A DNA stretch of 64,000 nt from Trichopria drosophilae (lineage: Eukaryota; Arthropoda; Insecta; Hymenoptera; Diapriidae), in assembly GCA_030407085.1 (NCBI GenBank), contig CM059584.1, positions 109,863,001 to 109,927,000 on the forward strand, written 5' to 3'. The notes beneath the pieces are model-generated. The model was not told the DNA's origin. It was given only the letters and a program-made list of their open reading frames with translations, and ran no database searches. Positions 35,811 to 47,937 of the stretch are shown in pieces. Each line of letters starts with the position of its first letter. Positions within the stretch are counted from its first letter, which is position 1. The translations under genes and the position numbers were made by a program.

Positions 35811-36688
35811 CGCCAAAATGCACAGAAAGTTAACTGCAACTTCAATACTGATTTTTAATATGAAATAAATTTCGACAAAAATAAAAACTATCAGATTCTA
35901 TTATTTTTAAGGCCGCTCTTTCGAATGGTAGTAAGAAAACTTAAAAAATTTAAATTTATTTACGATTTTTACATATAGAAATAGTACATTACGATACAAG
36001 TGCGCTAAGTAGGTGATTCGCGCACGCGTATCGTATACTACTTTTTTTAACGTGTGAGCTAAGGGCTCACTTAGCACACTGTTTTCCGTGCAATTTAGAA
36101 TATTCGTTCTACTTAAGTAACTACTTAGCGCACAGTACACGAATGTTCTACTTTGCACACGGAAAACAGTGTGCTAAGTGAGCACTTAGCGCACGGAGTT
36201 AAAAAAAACATGATTTTTAGGACGCATTTTTTACAAATATTGAGTTTTCGATACAATATCTTACTTTGGTGAACTAAAATATATGGCAATGGTGCACTCG
36301 ATAGCTGTGCTTAAAAGATACATTGGTATATATTTAAAATGTTCGATATTAGATTCAAAATGGCCACTGCATTTAAAAATTTCTTTACAAAATTTTACTA
36401 TTTTTTTTCTTGAAAACTATGGAGTTTTATAAGAACATTTATATTCTAGAATAAGTCGAGGAATACCCTCATTTTTTTCAGAATGTATTGTCACAATTTT
36501 TTATTTTAAAAAAATTCCAAAAATCGAAATTTTGAAAAAAATCATTTAAAATTAGTAAAGAGTATTCTTTAACCAATTCTAAGACAATTTCATTTTATGG
36601 ACATTTGCGGCAAACTCTATAGTTTTAAAAAAAAATTATTAAACTTTTATGGATTTAAAGCAAAAAGTCTTAGAATTAGTTAAAAATT

Positions 36689-36893
36689 AGTCGGATCTCC
36701 AATATACTATGGCCAAAAGTAAATTATCATTTTGAGATGGTAGATGTACATTAATAATTAAGAACTCTGTATAATTTATATCTACTATTTGCGATGCGAA
36801 TAATATGGTAAACCCTAATGAATGATGGATGTAGCAACATATCCTGCCACCATCCATATATTTATTAGATTTTATCGGGAAGTAAAAATTCAT
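36689..36893 (-). pseudogene. Non-LTR endonuclease fragment (second copy)
   Basis: 68 codons matching the N-terminal part of the endonuclease remnant at 24740-24942 (KSNKYMDGGRICCYIHHSL, TEFLIINVHLPSQND). Cut at the A2/B2 junction. Confidence 0.75.
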
Positions 36894-38325
36894 TTAAATA
36901 GATCCTCACAAGCATACCAGTTCCAATAAGATCGGTTTGGAGTAAAATTCCCTAAACGGCGTTTCGAGTCGAGAACAAAGCCCTAAAATCCAACCTAATT
37001 TTTTTCTTAGCATTTAAAACTGGGGTTTTAATGTTGGATAAAGTTTTGAAAAAGGTTTAAGAAAAGCAGGTTTGGAGAAATTTTTAACAAGAAATGATTA
37101 AAGCAATTTGCAAATTATTTTTCTCTGACTGTTGTGATTTATAGTTTTAATTAAAATCAAAATATCTCTAGATTTAAACAAAATATAGATTGATTAATGT
37201 TTCCCAATAATGTAGAAAATAATGTTCAATAAAGTTGAATTAAAAGTGACAGTTTTTAATAAATAAACATGATTTACATTATCATATATATTTCGGTTAG
37301 TTTTGGTCCAAAGATTTATTGGAATTCATACGTTCATTAATTATTAAATTTATTTATTCGAAATTTAAGCAAACATAAACTTATCAATTGAAAAATAAAA
37401 TAAATTTTCTTATCATTCCACTTTAAAACGGAACGAAAAAAGAATGTTCGATTCGAAATTATTTGAATGGAATTTTTTGCGACTAGTGAAGTTGGCATTT
37501 TAATGTGGATGGCCGACATCTGACGGATGATAGCAGGGATTCGATCGGGCATTTGCCGTAACGTCGGTTAGAAAAATTTCGCTCGTATTTGTGCAGGAGG
37601 TGGACGTATCACCATCATCGCGATATCAATTTTCGTGTGTCCGTCTCGGCAACAGAGGGACAACCATCGAATAAAAGTTACAAAAATGTCATTGTAAACA
37701 AAGAATCCGTGCTTCAAAAATCTCTCTATTGATGGATACCAACATCGGGAGAATAATGCTATGATACCTACCACTTCGGACCGTTCACACTTTTTCTCAA
37801 AATAGAGGCAGAAGAAGGTGCATTTCGATTTAACCTATTTTCGGATTAACCCGGTCGTAAGTAGTAAGCATTCTTCAAAATCAAACATTTGCTTTTTTTA
37901 TTGTTTTGGAGTAAACACCTTTAAAAGGTTCGGGTCTATACAGTAAAGTCAGCTCTAGCAAATTTAAAACTTTCACTATTTATCGAAGAGTTTTTCCTTT
38001 GTTACTCCAGAAAATATAAAAAATTGTATTCCCAATGATAGGGTTGATCAATAATTGCTTATTTCTTAAATGATTCATTCAATTTCTAGTTACCTACAAA
38101 TTTCAATTCCAACCGATGAGATGTGTCAGTGAAAGCTAGTTTTAAAGAATTTCGGCCATTACGTTATTTGAATATAACCAGGATTTCCAAGAATTTACCT
38201 ATAATATAATGATTATCGTTATGTTTATTGATTTGGATAGGGCGGAAAAATCTATTTTTAGAGCATTGAAATATATCAATTAATCTGGTGTTTTTCTATT
38301 TTCATTGAACTCAAAATCACGAAAG

Positions 38326-40428
38326 ATGGCAGACATCAATCCCCACAATTTTGCCACGTGCTACAAGGAAAAATGCAAACAGAACAACACAAGACCTCTG
38401 TCATTAATATGTACGTCAGTACCGCACTCGCTACATATTCCAATGGACCGCATCAAGTTCTCCGACTGGGAACCGATTCGAAATTCACTGAGTATGGACA
38501 GAACGTTCAAGTCTATCAGTGTAGGTAGCAGGTATCCATATCAAAAACAATCGGAAGAGATAAATTCGAGAAATAATTCGGGAACAAATGCAAAATTTCC
38601 GCGCATGTTCACAACCGACGTGCTAGAAGCTTTATTTCAGAGTCTAAGTCAGTGCCTGAGACATTCCGTCGCATTAATAAGTTTGCAGCTGGAAGGGATT
38701 CCTATTTCACGGGATTGTTTGGAGTCTCTTGGAACTGGATTGTCGGCAACACGCTCTCTTGTACATCTTTCTTTTGAGAAATGTAATTTTGGTGATTCTG
38801 GTTGCGAAGTCATCTGCCAGTCGATTCTTTTTTTACGAACCATCCAAACATTAAATCTGTCGCAGTGCGATTTAACCTCGAAAAGCGGATCCTATATAGC
38901 CGCCGTACTTTTACGCCAGAAGCTTCAGTTATTCCACGACGCATGGAAGGAATCTCTACGATACAGAGATCCAAATTTGGATTCAATGCAGGGTATCAGG
39001 CGTGTAACTTTAAATGGAAATAAGCGATTTGGAGACGACGGCGTTAGAAAAATATTTGAAGGCATCAGGGACAGCTTATGGATAAAAGCTTTGGATTTGC
39101 AGGATTGTGGATTGAGCGATGGACTATGTAAGGAAATTCTCGACGTCCTTGACAACAACTCGTCTTTAGTGATCTTGGACGTTGAAATGAACACCGATTT
39201 AGCGGATGACAATATGCGGGAAATTTTGAACAAGCTGGATCAGAATCGAGCAAACAACAAATCGGATTTCAGATGGCATAGTTTCTCAGGGAATACAATT
39301 TCCACAGAAAAATCTTGTCCATCTTTAAATATCGTTAAGAAGAGCAAAAAAGATCTAATGAACAAAGCATTGACGAGATCGAAGACTTTTGTTCCTCGTA
39401 CAATTTCGGAACCGATGGCCAAAAATCAATCAAATATTCGAAATCGTGAAGTGCACTTTTCGCGTAATTGCCATCAGCCGCTAAAAAGAGCAAAAACAAA
39501 AGCGTCAATGATTCCGCCAAATTGGCGTCAGCGTCCGAAAGTTGAAAGGACAAGAAAAAATGTCACTACCCAGCAAAAGCATGAATTCAAGGCATCACTT
39601 CACCTGGATTTGCAGGCTCAAATTCGGTCGGTAGCTGATTCAACACACGGTCGTGATATATCTCATCAAGAATCAACACCGATGCAATCTTCTAAAGAGA
39701 GTTTCGAGAGAGAAGATATCAGCACTATGCGTATGACCATCAGGGATACTATTTGTCAACTGACCGAAATCACGATCGAACGCGAACGGCTTATGGAAGA
39801 GCTGAAGCGTACTGATTTACGTCTTGCAGAAGAACGAGCTCGTAGAGAGATGGCGGAAGAGAATTTACATACGACGAGATACGAATTGGCTGAGTTGGAA
39901 GAAGTTTTGAGAGAAAAGGACAAAGAAACCAACGGATACGTTCTCGTAAGTAAACAATCATTCGACGAAATTTGTGGATCATTTGATCATCTTCTGGACG
40001 TGCTGGATAACACTTCAAGACAATCAAGTACAACACACGTTGGTATGGATGATGGAATATCTAATGAAGATATTCGTCGACACATCGCAGTCTTACTCAG
40101 GAAGACCCAATCAGAAAATCTCCAACGCAGTTGCGCAGAAGAATACGACAACAGCAATTCGAGGAGGAGAGCCATCAAAAAAATCACCAGAAAATCTGAA
40201 GACGATATGCATTCTGGATCTCCGAAAATTCCGTTTCATATGGAACGTCACATTGGTGATAGTATAAATATAGGAATAGACAATCTGGTGGTCGATTTTC
40301 ACCGTTATTCTCAAGAGCATGGCATGAAGCCCGATGTCTCACCGAGAACGAGAGCCAGGGAGATTTTTGCCCGTATCGTCAAAGGCGAAACCACAGTGAA
40401 TCTTAACAACCGTACTGGTTATCGGTAA
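38326..40428 (+). CDS. Cep78: Cep78 copy 2, intact
   Basis: Complete 700-residue single-exon frame for the centrosomal protein Cep78, ATG at 38326 to TAA at 40426-40428. LRR region about 110-310 (SLVHLSFEKCNFGDSG, IQTLNLSQCDL, LWIKALDLQDCGLSDG, SLVILDVEMN). Basic, serine-rich linker about 330-430 with NWRQRP. Coiled coil about 462-540, then a segment YVLVSKQSFDEICGSFDHLL. The conserved C terminus is SPRTRAREIFARIVKGE ending NNRTGYR. It is very close to copy 1, with scattered substitutions, one extra codon (EEYDNS against EEYNS) and an unbroken 3' end. Vertebrate Cep78 genes are split by many introns, so the uninterrupted frame implies intron loss or an old retrocopy later spread as DNA. Confidence 0.92.
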   Translation: MADINPHNFATCYKEKCKQNNTRPLSLICTSVPHSLHIPMDRIKFSDWEPIRNSLSMDRTFKSISVGSRYPYQKQSEEINSRNNSGTNAKFPRMFTTDVLEALFQSLSQCLRHSVALISLQLEGIPISRDCLESLGTGLSATRSLVHLSFEKCNFGDSGCEVICQSILFLRTIQTLNLSQCDLTSKSGSYIAAVLLRQKLQLFHDAWKESLRYRDPNLDSMQGIRRVTLNGNKRFGDDGVRKIFEGIRDSLWIKALDLQDCGLSDGLCKEILDVLDNNSSLVILDVEMNTDLADDNMREILNKLDQNRANNKSDFRWHSFSGNTISTEKSCPSLNIVKKSKKDLMNKALTRSKTFVPRTISEPMAKNQSNIRNREVHFSRNCHQPLKRAKTKASMIPPNWRQRPKVERTRKNVTTQQKHEFKASLHLDLQAQIRSVADSTHGRDISHQESTPMQSSKESFEREDISTMRMTIRDTICQLTEITIERERLMEELKRTDLRLAEERARREMAEENLHTTRYELAELEEVLREKDKETNGYVLVSKQSFDEICGSFDHLLDVLDNTSRQSSTTHVGMDDGISNEDIRRHIAVLLRKTQSENLQRSCAEEYDNSNSRRRAIKKITRKSEDDMHSGSPKIPFHMERHIGDSINIGIDNLVVDFHRYSQEHGMKPDVSPRTRAREIFARIVKGETTVNLNNRTGYR

Positions 40429-40814
40429 CGCGTTCTTTTTTGTAAACGCGTTCTATTATACAATTATTATGAAAACATTTGTTACAACAATATATATATT
40501 TGTAATATTTACACTAATGAAATGTCTCTTATTATTTGGTCTCCTCCAAACACGTATTTAAGTATTCTCTGTTAACTTTTGATCTGGCTGCAGTTGGTTG
40601 GGATTTGTACAAACTTATTTCATGCCCATGTGGAATAATGTCTCATTTTAAAAAAGTAAAACTCAGAGGAGTTAATACTTATCACTATTTCCAAGTGAAC
40701 AAGGCAACAAGAATTTATGAACTAAATATTCTTGTACTTTATAAGTAAGTAATGAAAAGCCCAAACGTTGTTTACTTTCGCCAAGAAAAGTTGACAAAAT
40801 GACATTATAATAGT

Positions 40815-40946
40815 ACATTACATATAACTCGCTACGCTCGGGCGCCAACTCCGCTCGTGCGCGAATCACCTACGCGCACGTGTATCGTATACTATTTTTT
40901 TTAACGTGTGAGCTAAGTGTTCACTTAGCGCACGGCGTTAAAAAAA
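40815..40946. mobile_element. Short insertion in B2, CTTAGCGCAC family
   Basis: B1 reads directly across the equivalent site (about 28876). The insert holds CGCTACGCTCGGGCGCC, CACGTGTATCGTATACTA, GTGTGAGCTAAGTG and CACTTAGCGCACGG, and is related to 9662-9884. It inserted after the B1/B2 duplication. Confidence 0.7.
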
Positions 40947-42568
40947 GGTATATTATTACGCTTGTAGTCTTCTGTATATATCCTACTCGATTTACCGCAT
41001 GACGCAGAAACCTAAATGGAATTTTAAATAGTCTACTCCACCCTGCTAGATTATATTGCGCTTTTTGCGACAAAACCCAGTGTAGGCAAATTACCGACGG
41101 AGTAACAAAGTTTTTACAATTCTGATTGTTATTTTAATTTAATTGAATACATTACAAAATTTAATAGTAACTTATTTGAAAGCTAACTGATTTCTGAATA
41201 TACTGTCATTATCTTTAACCATTTTATAAATTTTATAATGCATTATTCATCATGTATTTAAGTTATTAACGCCTTCAATGAGATTTTCTTAGCTTTAGTT
41301 TCATAAATTGTTGTCAAAATGATTCTACATTCTCAATCCATATAGTTTTTTGATATAAATATTTTAATCGTTTTTATCGATAATAATTTTTTCAAATGAT
41401 AAACCATTTTTCACAGGTAATGAAATACTCAATAATGTAAGAATCAAACCTAATAAATGTATTTTAGGAAAGTACTGCATAGCATTTTTCCAAGTTATTG
41501 CCTACGAATCTTTACTCTAAATAATAACAATCAAAGTGACAGATGAAAAGGCGAAAGAAGCGCGTGAACTCGGTGTTTTAATAATTAAAATGCCGGTCCC
41601 ATTTTTGGCAAATCAAACGTTAATATGTTATATGATCTACTAGGTTGTTGAAAAATTTCTAAAATTGTGTTTTCAGATATCTGGCAGCTTTCAATTAAGT
41701 TTCAATATGTATTTTTTAAAACATTGTACTAAAAAAATTAAAACCGAATAATTACATTTTCCTATGTGAATCCTTAAAGCCCAAATGTACAACGCGTTTT
41801 CATGATGTTTGACTATGTATATTGTAGCATTTAAACTCAAATGTTCCGTTGCTCATTTCTTATTGTCCAAGATCCGCTCTTTCCAGTAGTGTATTCTTAC
41901 AACATTTTTCAAATGACGAAATAAAAATGTTATACATGCTTCTTTATTCAAAAGCATGCCATCTTCTGGTTTTATTTTTAATTTGACGAATTTCTTAATG
42001 GCATACCTCTAAAAGTCACAATACTAAAGTAACTAATAATTAAAAATAACTTATTTCCGAAAGTCTCGGTCAGTTTTCAATTATTAATTTCTTTGGCATT
42101 TTCTAGGATATCGTCTACAGTAATTAGAATCCTTACAGAGCCCGGATTGTAACGAATCGATTCAGTCATTTTTTATTTACGATTTTTAATGAAAATTTCT
42201 ACCTTATCGGTCAAGCGCTCTAGAGCCCCTTTAATCAAATCCAAAACTTCAAGCTCATCGTGCGACCTCCAAATGGCTTTAAATCTAGATAAAAGTTTTC
42301 TTTTCCTTTGTACTATCATTATAGTAGTATTTCTTTAGCTATTTATCGAAATGAGGTAAACCTGAAAAACCGCAAAATTGGTATTTTGTGCCCTTTTTAT
42401 GGCTATGCATTTTTTAGCTTGAAATTTAACGTATGAATGCGTACCTGCTAAACGATTCGTGAGTTGTGGGACACCCTGTATACTATTGACGTAAAAAACG
42501 CAGCAGGAATAGAAAGGAGTTGGCAAAACTGGAAAGTACCAATCGTTGATGTGTAATCGTTTGGCAGT

Positions 42569-43267
42569 AAATTTGTATTTTTTTATTTATTTGACATTAA
42601 GCCTTGATGGCGATACAACGTGTTATCTTATGGCTAAAACTCATAACTAAAATATTAGAAAATTATTAACATTATGTACATTTTATGAGTATTTATTAGC
42701 AACATAACCTTGTAAATCTGTCATATTCACACCGGTAGACGCATTGTAGCAGTATTTTCGGCCGTCAAAAAATATTTCGAATTTCTTGCCAATTTATCAT
42801 TTTAATTTACTGAAATTGTATGTATTTTACTATTGGAAGTATGTATACTTATCCAATAGTAATATCATAATTTTAAGATGTGTCGCACAGGCCAGCTGAA
42901 AAACGCAGCACTTTTCGGCAATTTTCGACAAGTAGAGTGTTGTAGGCTTTCGATAACGAAGGCAGAAAGTTTCAAGTATGTATTAATTACTTTACAAAAG
43001 GGGACTGTGGGGAATATTCTATGCTCGCATCCCATCGTATTTATTATGATACGCGTAGCCTTTTTCAAGATTCTCCGAAAAATACAGTACTTGTCTTGGT
43101 ATAGAATGAAGTATTTTAAGTAATTAAAATATTAGAAAAACTCGACTACTAACGGAATCCATGCAATTATTATAAATCCTACATTAATTAAGACCAATGT
43201 ATATTTTTTCAAAAGTATGGATAGGAATGAATGATTATATAAATAATTAGTTTTTACTTAATCCAAA
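42569..43267. other. Spacer right of block B2
   Basis: AT-rich DNA, no gene recognised. The opposed short frames at 42865-43123 (67 and 81 codons) overlap on both strands and lack motifs. Confidence 0.4.
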
Positions 43268-43830
43268 TAAGCATAATCCGCTTCGTTGTAGTCGATTGTA
43301 AACGAATCTTGACAACGTTCAACAATGATCTAGGCAACGTTCACCGTTTTCCAACGAATAAGAATGCGCTATACACGATCTAGCTGATTCAGGTAGCAAA
43401 GAGAGTCAAATTAAGGAATGACTAGAAAATATTGTGTACAAGTTTAAAAAATCAACGGAGGACATTAAACGCTGCCAATCATAATTGTGAACTACTCAAG
43501 CAATGACAAATTGTTAAAAATATACGAGATCATTACGAATCGAATCTGATTTTTGAACTGATCGAAACCGTTGTCACAAAAAAAAAAATTATGAATGTAT
43601 TAAGTATACTAAATACTTGACCCATTAAGACGCGAGTGAATTAATTTTTCCCATCGAATGGGATTGTTTCCTACATTTCCAAAAATTGCTGTATGGTGTG
43701 ACATCCTATCATATCAGATGTTTCCGAGACCACTCTTTCGAATGCCGCTGAGGAAATTTCGAAAAACCGTCATTTAACTTCACTTTTTTAAACAAATACG
43801 AACATAATATCGAATTTCCATTATATTTTT
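43268..43830 (-). pseudogene. Inverted remnant of the nuclear receptor locus, coding exons missing
   Basis: 43268-43585 is the reverse complement of the receptor 3' flank 16750-17130 (for example CAACGGAGGACATTAAACGC and GAGAGTCAAATTAAGGAATG). It continues directly into 43585-43830, the reverse complement of 13320-13570. In the parental order these two pieces are separated by about 3.2 kb that includes all receptor exons seen here, so the copy is inverted and internally deleted. Noncoding. Confidence 0.8.
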
Positions 43831-44488
43831 GTTATAAATTCATATTTTTTTATGGGTAAAAATGTGTTTTCTTTAGTGTTTCGGTCGATACCGAGACAAG
43901 TCTCGACGATACCGAGAGTCACACACACAAAATCCGAGAGTCTCGGCAGTTTTCGACCTACTTTTAAAAAAAAAATTCGTTTTTTTTTAAATATCGACGT
44001 CAAAGTTGTTACACATGACAATATCACTATTGTATATTCACAAAGCAGTGTAACGAAATAAAAATATCAAATTATATAATATTTTAAAATTTGTATGTAA
44101 TTAGGACTGACAAATTGCGAAAAATGTACTAATTATATAAAATCTTATTTTACAAAGTTATTAGGGTTCCTAACTCGTAAATCTAGTCGTATTCAATGGA
44201 AGTTAGCATACTATAAGGGGATTCTAAGCCGCCGCGAAATTCAAACCGTGTTTTGAGTACGTTTAAAATTCTTGTTTTTGAATCATCTAACAAGCGTAAA
44301 AATAAGTACAAATAATACAATAAAAAGTCATTGAATGTATATTAGAGCAGTAGACAAAGGAAACTTGTATTTTAAGAATAAATAACTGGTAAGTAAATAT
44401 ATGAATAGTAGTAGAAGTAAAGTTTATTCCTTTAAAGTTTCATTAATCTATAAAGGGAACAAACTGTGAAGAGGTTCACAGAAATATA

Positions 44489-44804
44489 CACAGAGAAAAG
44501 TGTCTTTTACCCTTTTTGTTTTTCTAACCTGTATGTCAGTTTATTTTAACCTTTTCTCTTTAACTAAAAGCAATTTTGTTTACTGAAATTCATCTAGGAA
44601 TGGAAAATATTGAAAATGCCTTCTTTTAGTCGTAAAGAAACATTCTTTTAAAATAGGAAAGTTTAATACAGTTTCGTATAACCTGTCAAAAACAAATGCT
44701 AAAAGACGGAGGATTTTACCAATTATAATATTTTTTTTAAGGGCTATAATACATTGTTTTAAAAAACAAGGGATTGTAACTGGTAAAAGACACTTTTCTC
44801 AGTG
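44489..44804. mobile_element. 316-bp MITE nested in foldback
   Basis: Inverted ends CACAGAGAAAAGTGTCTTTT and the complement of CACTGAGAAAAGTGTCTTTT, with TA on both sides (44487-44488 and 44805-44806). Noncoding. Its ends resemble those at 47091-47349. Confidence 0.85.
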
Positions 44805-44931
44805 TATGTATATAACATTTTTAAAACTAGTAAAGAATAAATATCAGACAGTCGTGAATATAAATATAAATATAATTTATTTTTATAAATAATTGAATTA
44901 TTTGTATAGACTAGAGTTGGCTAATTAAATA

Positions 44932-44979
44932 CAGTAAGATCTCCCTTGATGGGCTTTCTCTTTAAGGGATCATACTGTT
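44932..44979. repeat. 48-bp hairpin, minimal MITE remnant
   Basis: ACAGTAAGATCTCCCTT and AAGGGATCATACTGT are inverted around a 16-base loop. The CAGTA ends next to TA suggest an internally deleted pogo-like element. Confidence 0.55.
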
Positions 44980-45764
44980 GAGCGGCCAGATGCCGTTCTC
45001 TTTTTGGGCGAACGCGTGCCTCATGAACCGCCACTCTTACCTTACCGGACCGGGGACCACTGATATCTATACAATTGTATATTATATTGTATATATATCA
45101 GTGCCGGGGACCCATCCCTTAAAATACAAGTTTCCTTTGTTTACTGCTCTAAAATATTTTCAATGGCTTATTATTTAAGTATTTGTGTTTATTTGTACTA
45201 TTTTTAAATAATTCGTAAGCAAGAATGTATAAATATTCGATATTGGTAATTTAAATGCCTTGCGTTTCCCAACCATATTCGTTAACGGAGGTTCGACTGT
45301 GTTGTTATTAATTTCGAATTAATCGGGTTTGTATTCAGCAATCAACGAAATTTGAACATTTATATCAACTTGTATTACCAGAATTATGAATAATTATAGT
45401 ATAATAATTCAATATTATACTTCAAATTGCCATATCATCGGATCCCTAAATTTAATTTTTGGGATTTAATTAATAATTTTTGCAATTTTATAATTTTGAG
45501 AAATAACAAAATTACGGCATCAAGCGATCAAATTAATAGTACCTTAATAGTAATAATGTACGCAGAAGTATTAATACTTTATAGGCATAAAGGATACCAT
45601 GATAGAAGTCCATACGTGGATTCATGGATCCATATCGAGACCGAGACCATCCCGAGACTGAAACCGAGACTACTTAAATATCGTCTCACGAGTCGAGACC
45701 GAAACACTAGTTTTCTTGACAAAATCAATCATAAAAGTGATCTCGACTTCGAAGAATTAAGATC

Positions 45765-46695
45765 ATGCACAGAAAATGTTTTTTGTCAAGTCGGCAATTT
45801 CAAAATGGCGGCTTAAGCCATTGTTCTCTTTATGGATTTATAAACTCCTGGTTTAAAAAGTTTTCTTCCGCATTCTGGAAGATGGGCTTTTTGAGGTGGA
45901 TGATCAGGAATCTGATGTCAGAATTTCAAAACACAAGATGGAGGACTCAATATTGCCCATATTTTCCTCTTAATAAACGTTGTAATAAAATTAAAATTAC
46001 ATCAAATTAAAAAAAAACTTTGTTTCACGAAAAGCTGCTGTACATGAAGTCGAAAATGATGTCAAGAACGTCTATGATATTATAGTTGTACTTATTTCAG
46101 ACCTATCCGTGAAATCGACTAATTATTAGACATATAACAGACAAATAAATAAAGTAAAGCAAAAACAATACAAAAATGAAAAAAAAAGAATTTTATATTT
46201 ATTTCCAATTCAAATTTTTGAAAGAATCGCAAGATTTTGGCTTATTGGATTTTGAAAGATTCTGAATATTGTCGAGAAAAAGTCGGCGTTTATAGGCATA
46301 TGGAGAAAAGCCAATAGAGATCAAATATCTATAAAATAAATGCCACGAAAATAAAGATCTATGCGGTTTGGGAAAAAACAATTAAATTAGAGTATCCAAC
46401 TCCATGAGAATCAATGAATGCGTCTGGAAATGGTCACCATTTTGGATTTGGCATATTGAATTTCGAAATTCTGATGATGTAATAGTGATCAGTGTCCTCT
46501 AAAATCCCATAAATACAATTCCTGAACAAATTGTATGCGACCCAACGAATGTCGGCCATATTGAATCCGCCATCTTGAACAGTGACCTCAAAAATTCCTA
46601 TATCTATGATATTGTATTTTCCAGATTGCGTAAGAAAACTTTGAAACCCTGGAGTGTATAAATCCATAAAGAGAACCATCTTTTATGCTGCTTTT
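45765..46695. mobile_element. Inverted-repeat element of about 0.9 kb
   Basis: 45815-45960 (TTCTCTTTATGGATTTATA, AAGTTTTCTT, TCTGGAA, TTTTTGAGGT) matches the reverse complement of about 46480-46690. CAAGATGG-type words occur on both sides. Minus-strand frames at 46199 and 46434 (60-81 codons) are repeat translations. Similar words reappear at 63895-64000. Confidence 0.5.
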
Positions 46696-47090
46696 TTAAA
46701 ATTCCATTTTTTTTAAATTACTCCGTTTGGGGTGATTGAAAGAAATCATAATTGTTTTCTTAATTTTAAGTCAATTTTTTAAAAGTATTGAAAAACAATA
46801 AACCCTTTTTGCTATTTTTATTTTAATTAACATTAACCCGGCCCGCGAGACGCTTGAAGTTTAAATTACTAACGAAAAACTTGATTTTTTAAAAACTTAT
46901 TCGTCATATTTTCCCAATCGACATCCTTGCTTGAAATTCCGCCAAATCTAATTTTTATGTACGTTTTGTCCAATGTTTTAAAATATTGAATCATTGAATT
47001 TTAAACAACAAATCAACAAAACTGTAACAATTCGTTTACAATTTATTAGTACATTTGATTTCCAAAATGCATTAAAAAATAAGTTTCTTA

Positions 47091-47349
47091 CACAGAGAGG
47101 AGAAAAGTGTTAATGAAACCACGAAAAAATGCTAGAATCGATTTTAACCTTTGTAAGTAGTAGAATTAACTATATGTAAAGTTAGAGATATATTTCAAGT
47201 TATGTACGAACGATTTAACAATCGGAAAATAGTAAATGGAACAATTTCAATGTACCGTTTACCATAGAAATAAGTAATGCAACAACTTTTTGGATTTACG
47301 CGTTTTACTATTATAAAAGATCCCGTTAACTGTTTCCTTTCTCTCTGTG
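47091..47349. mobile_element. 259-bp MITE
   Basis: Inverted CACAGAGAG ends, TA on both sides (47089-47090 and 47350-47351), AT-rich noncoding interior. Short terminal repeats, so only moderately sure. Confidence 0.6.
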
Positions 47350-47937
47350 TACTGAGTTTTGAATTCTTTACGGTCATTTGAATAAAGTAATCTATAACGC
47401 CGTTGACAACAGATTATTTCTCTTTCTTTTCATTTTTTTAATAATCATTTTTATTGTTAGTATTATTTTTTTGTTAAATTTATTTATTTTTATAACCCTG
47501 CTTTCAGAAATAGTACTTCTCGCATTCATAATTTGCATGTGGATTTTTTATTTTCATTTTTATTTTTTATCTTATATATTCAAGCTGATATCACAGTTCG
47601 AAATTCAATTTTTTATGGATAATATATGTAATAATAATAAATACATTTTTTTAAATGTCTATGAACATTTTTTTCGGGTTTACTACAACGTTTTATGTTG
47701 AAAAATTGTTTAAATATGGCGGACATTAAAAAACTTTTCCGGACAAAATATAACAAAAAAATAGAAAATGGTTTTCTTTTGTCAGATCCATGTTAATGTT
47801 AATCTAATTTAAAAAATACAATTCAACTAGAATTAATTATTTTCAACTCAGTTATCGCATATTCTAATGATATAATTTGAAGGAAATTAGAAGTAAAAAT
47901 AATATATAATGTTTTATACTAACCTTTAAAAATTTCT

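Larger units (their letters stand above)
31690..36687 (+). repeat. Segmental duplication block A2
   Basis: Second copy of 2870-10368, same orientation. Relative to A1 it lacks the foldback element of 5001-8322 (join near 34606-34650), carries a TA-flanked MITE at 32322-32515 and two unrelated insertions near 33562-34050 and 34150-34230, and ends abruptly at about 36687 where block B2 begins. 34845-35225, 35235-35607 and 35911-36687 are its copies of the outer inverted repeat, the hairpin MITE and the left palindrome arm. Confidence 0.85.
36690..42568 (+). repeat. Segmental duplication block B2
   Basis: Second copy of 24741-30661 in the same orientation, fused upstream to block A2. Holds Cep78 copy 2. 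It ends at CGTTTGGCAGT (42568), after which sequence diverges from B1. Confidence 0.9.
43835..45740. mobile_element. Foldback element of about 1.9 kb
   Basis: Left (43860-44370) and right (45115-45730) arms are imperfect reverse complements. GTGTTTCGGTCGATACCGAG (43877) faces CTCACGAGTCGAGACCGAAACAC (45687-45709). AGAGCAGTAGACAAAGGAAAC (44346) faces GTTTCCTTTGTTTACTGCTCT (45129). The arms carry repeated CGAGAC/GTCTCG words. The centre holds a nested MITE (44489-44804), a 48-bp mini-palindrome (44932-44979) and a GC-richer patch (44980-45110). The 129-codon frame at 45427 is repeat-derived. Confidence 0.65.

Noticed and set aside
45427..45816. 129-codon plus-strand frame
   Set aside because: Lies in the right arm of a foldback element; its protein contains translated CGAGAC repeats.
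47378..47701. 107-codon hydrophobic frame, possible membrane protein
   Set aside because: Hydrophobicity comes from T-rich low-complexity DNA; no start context or homologous motif.
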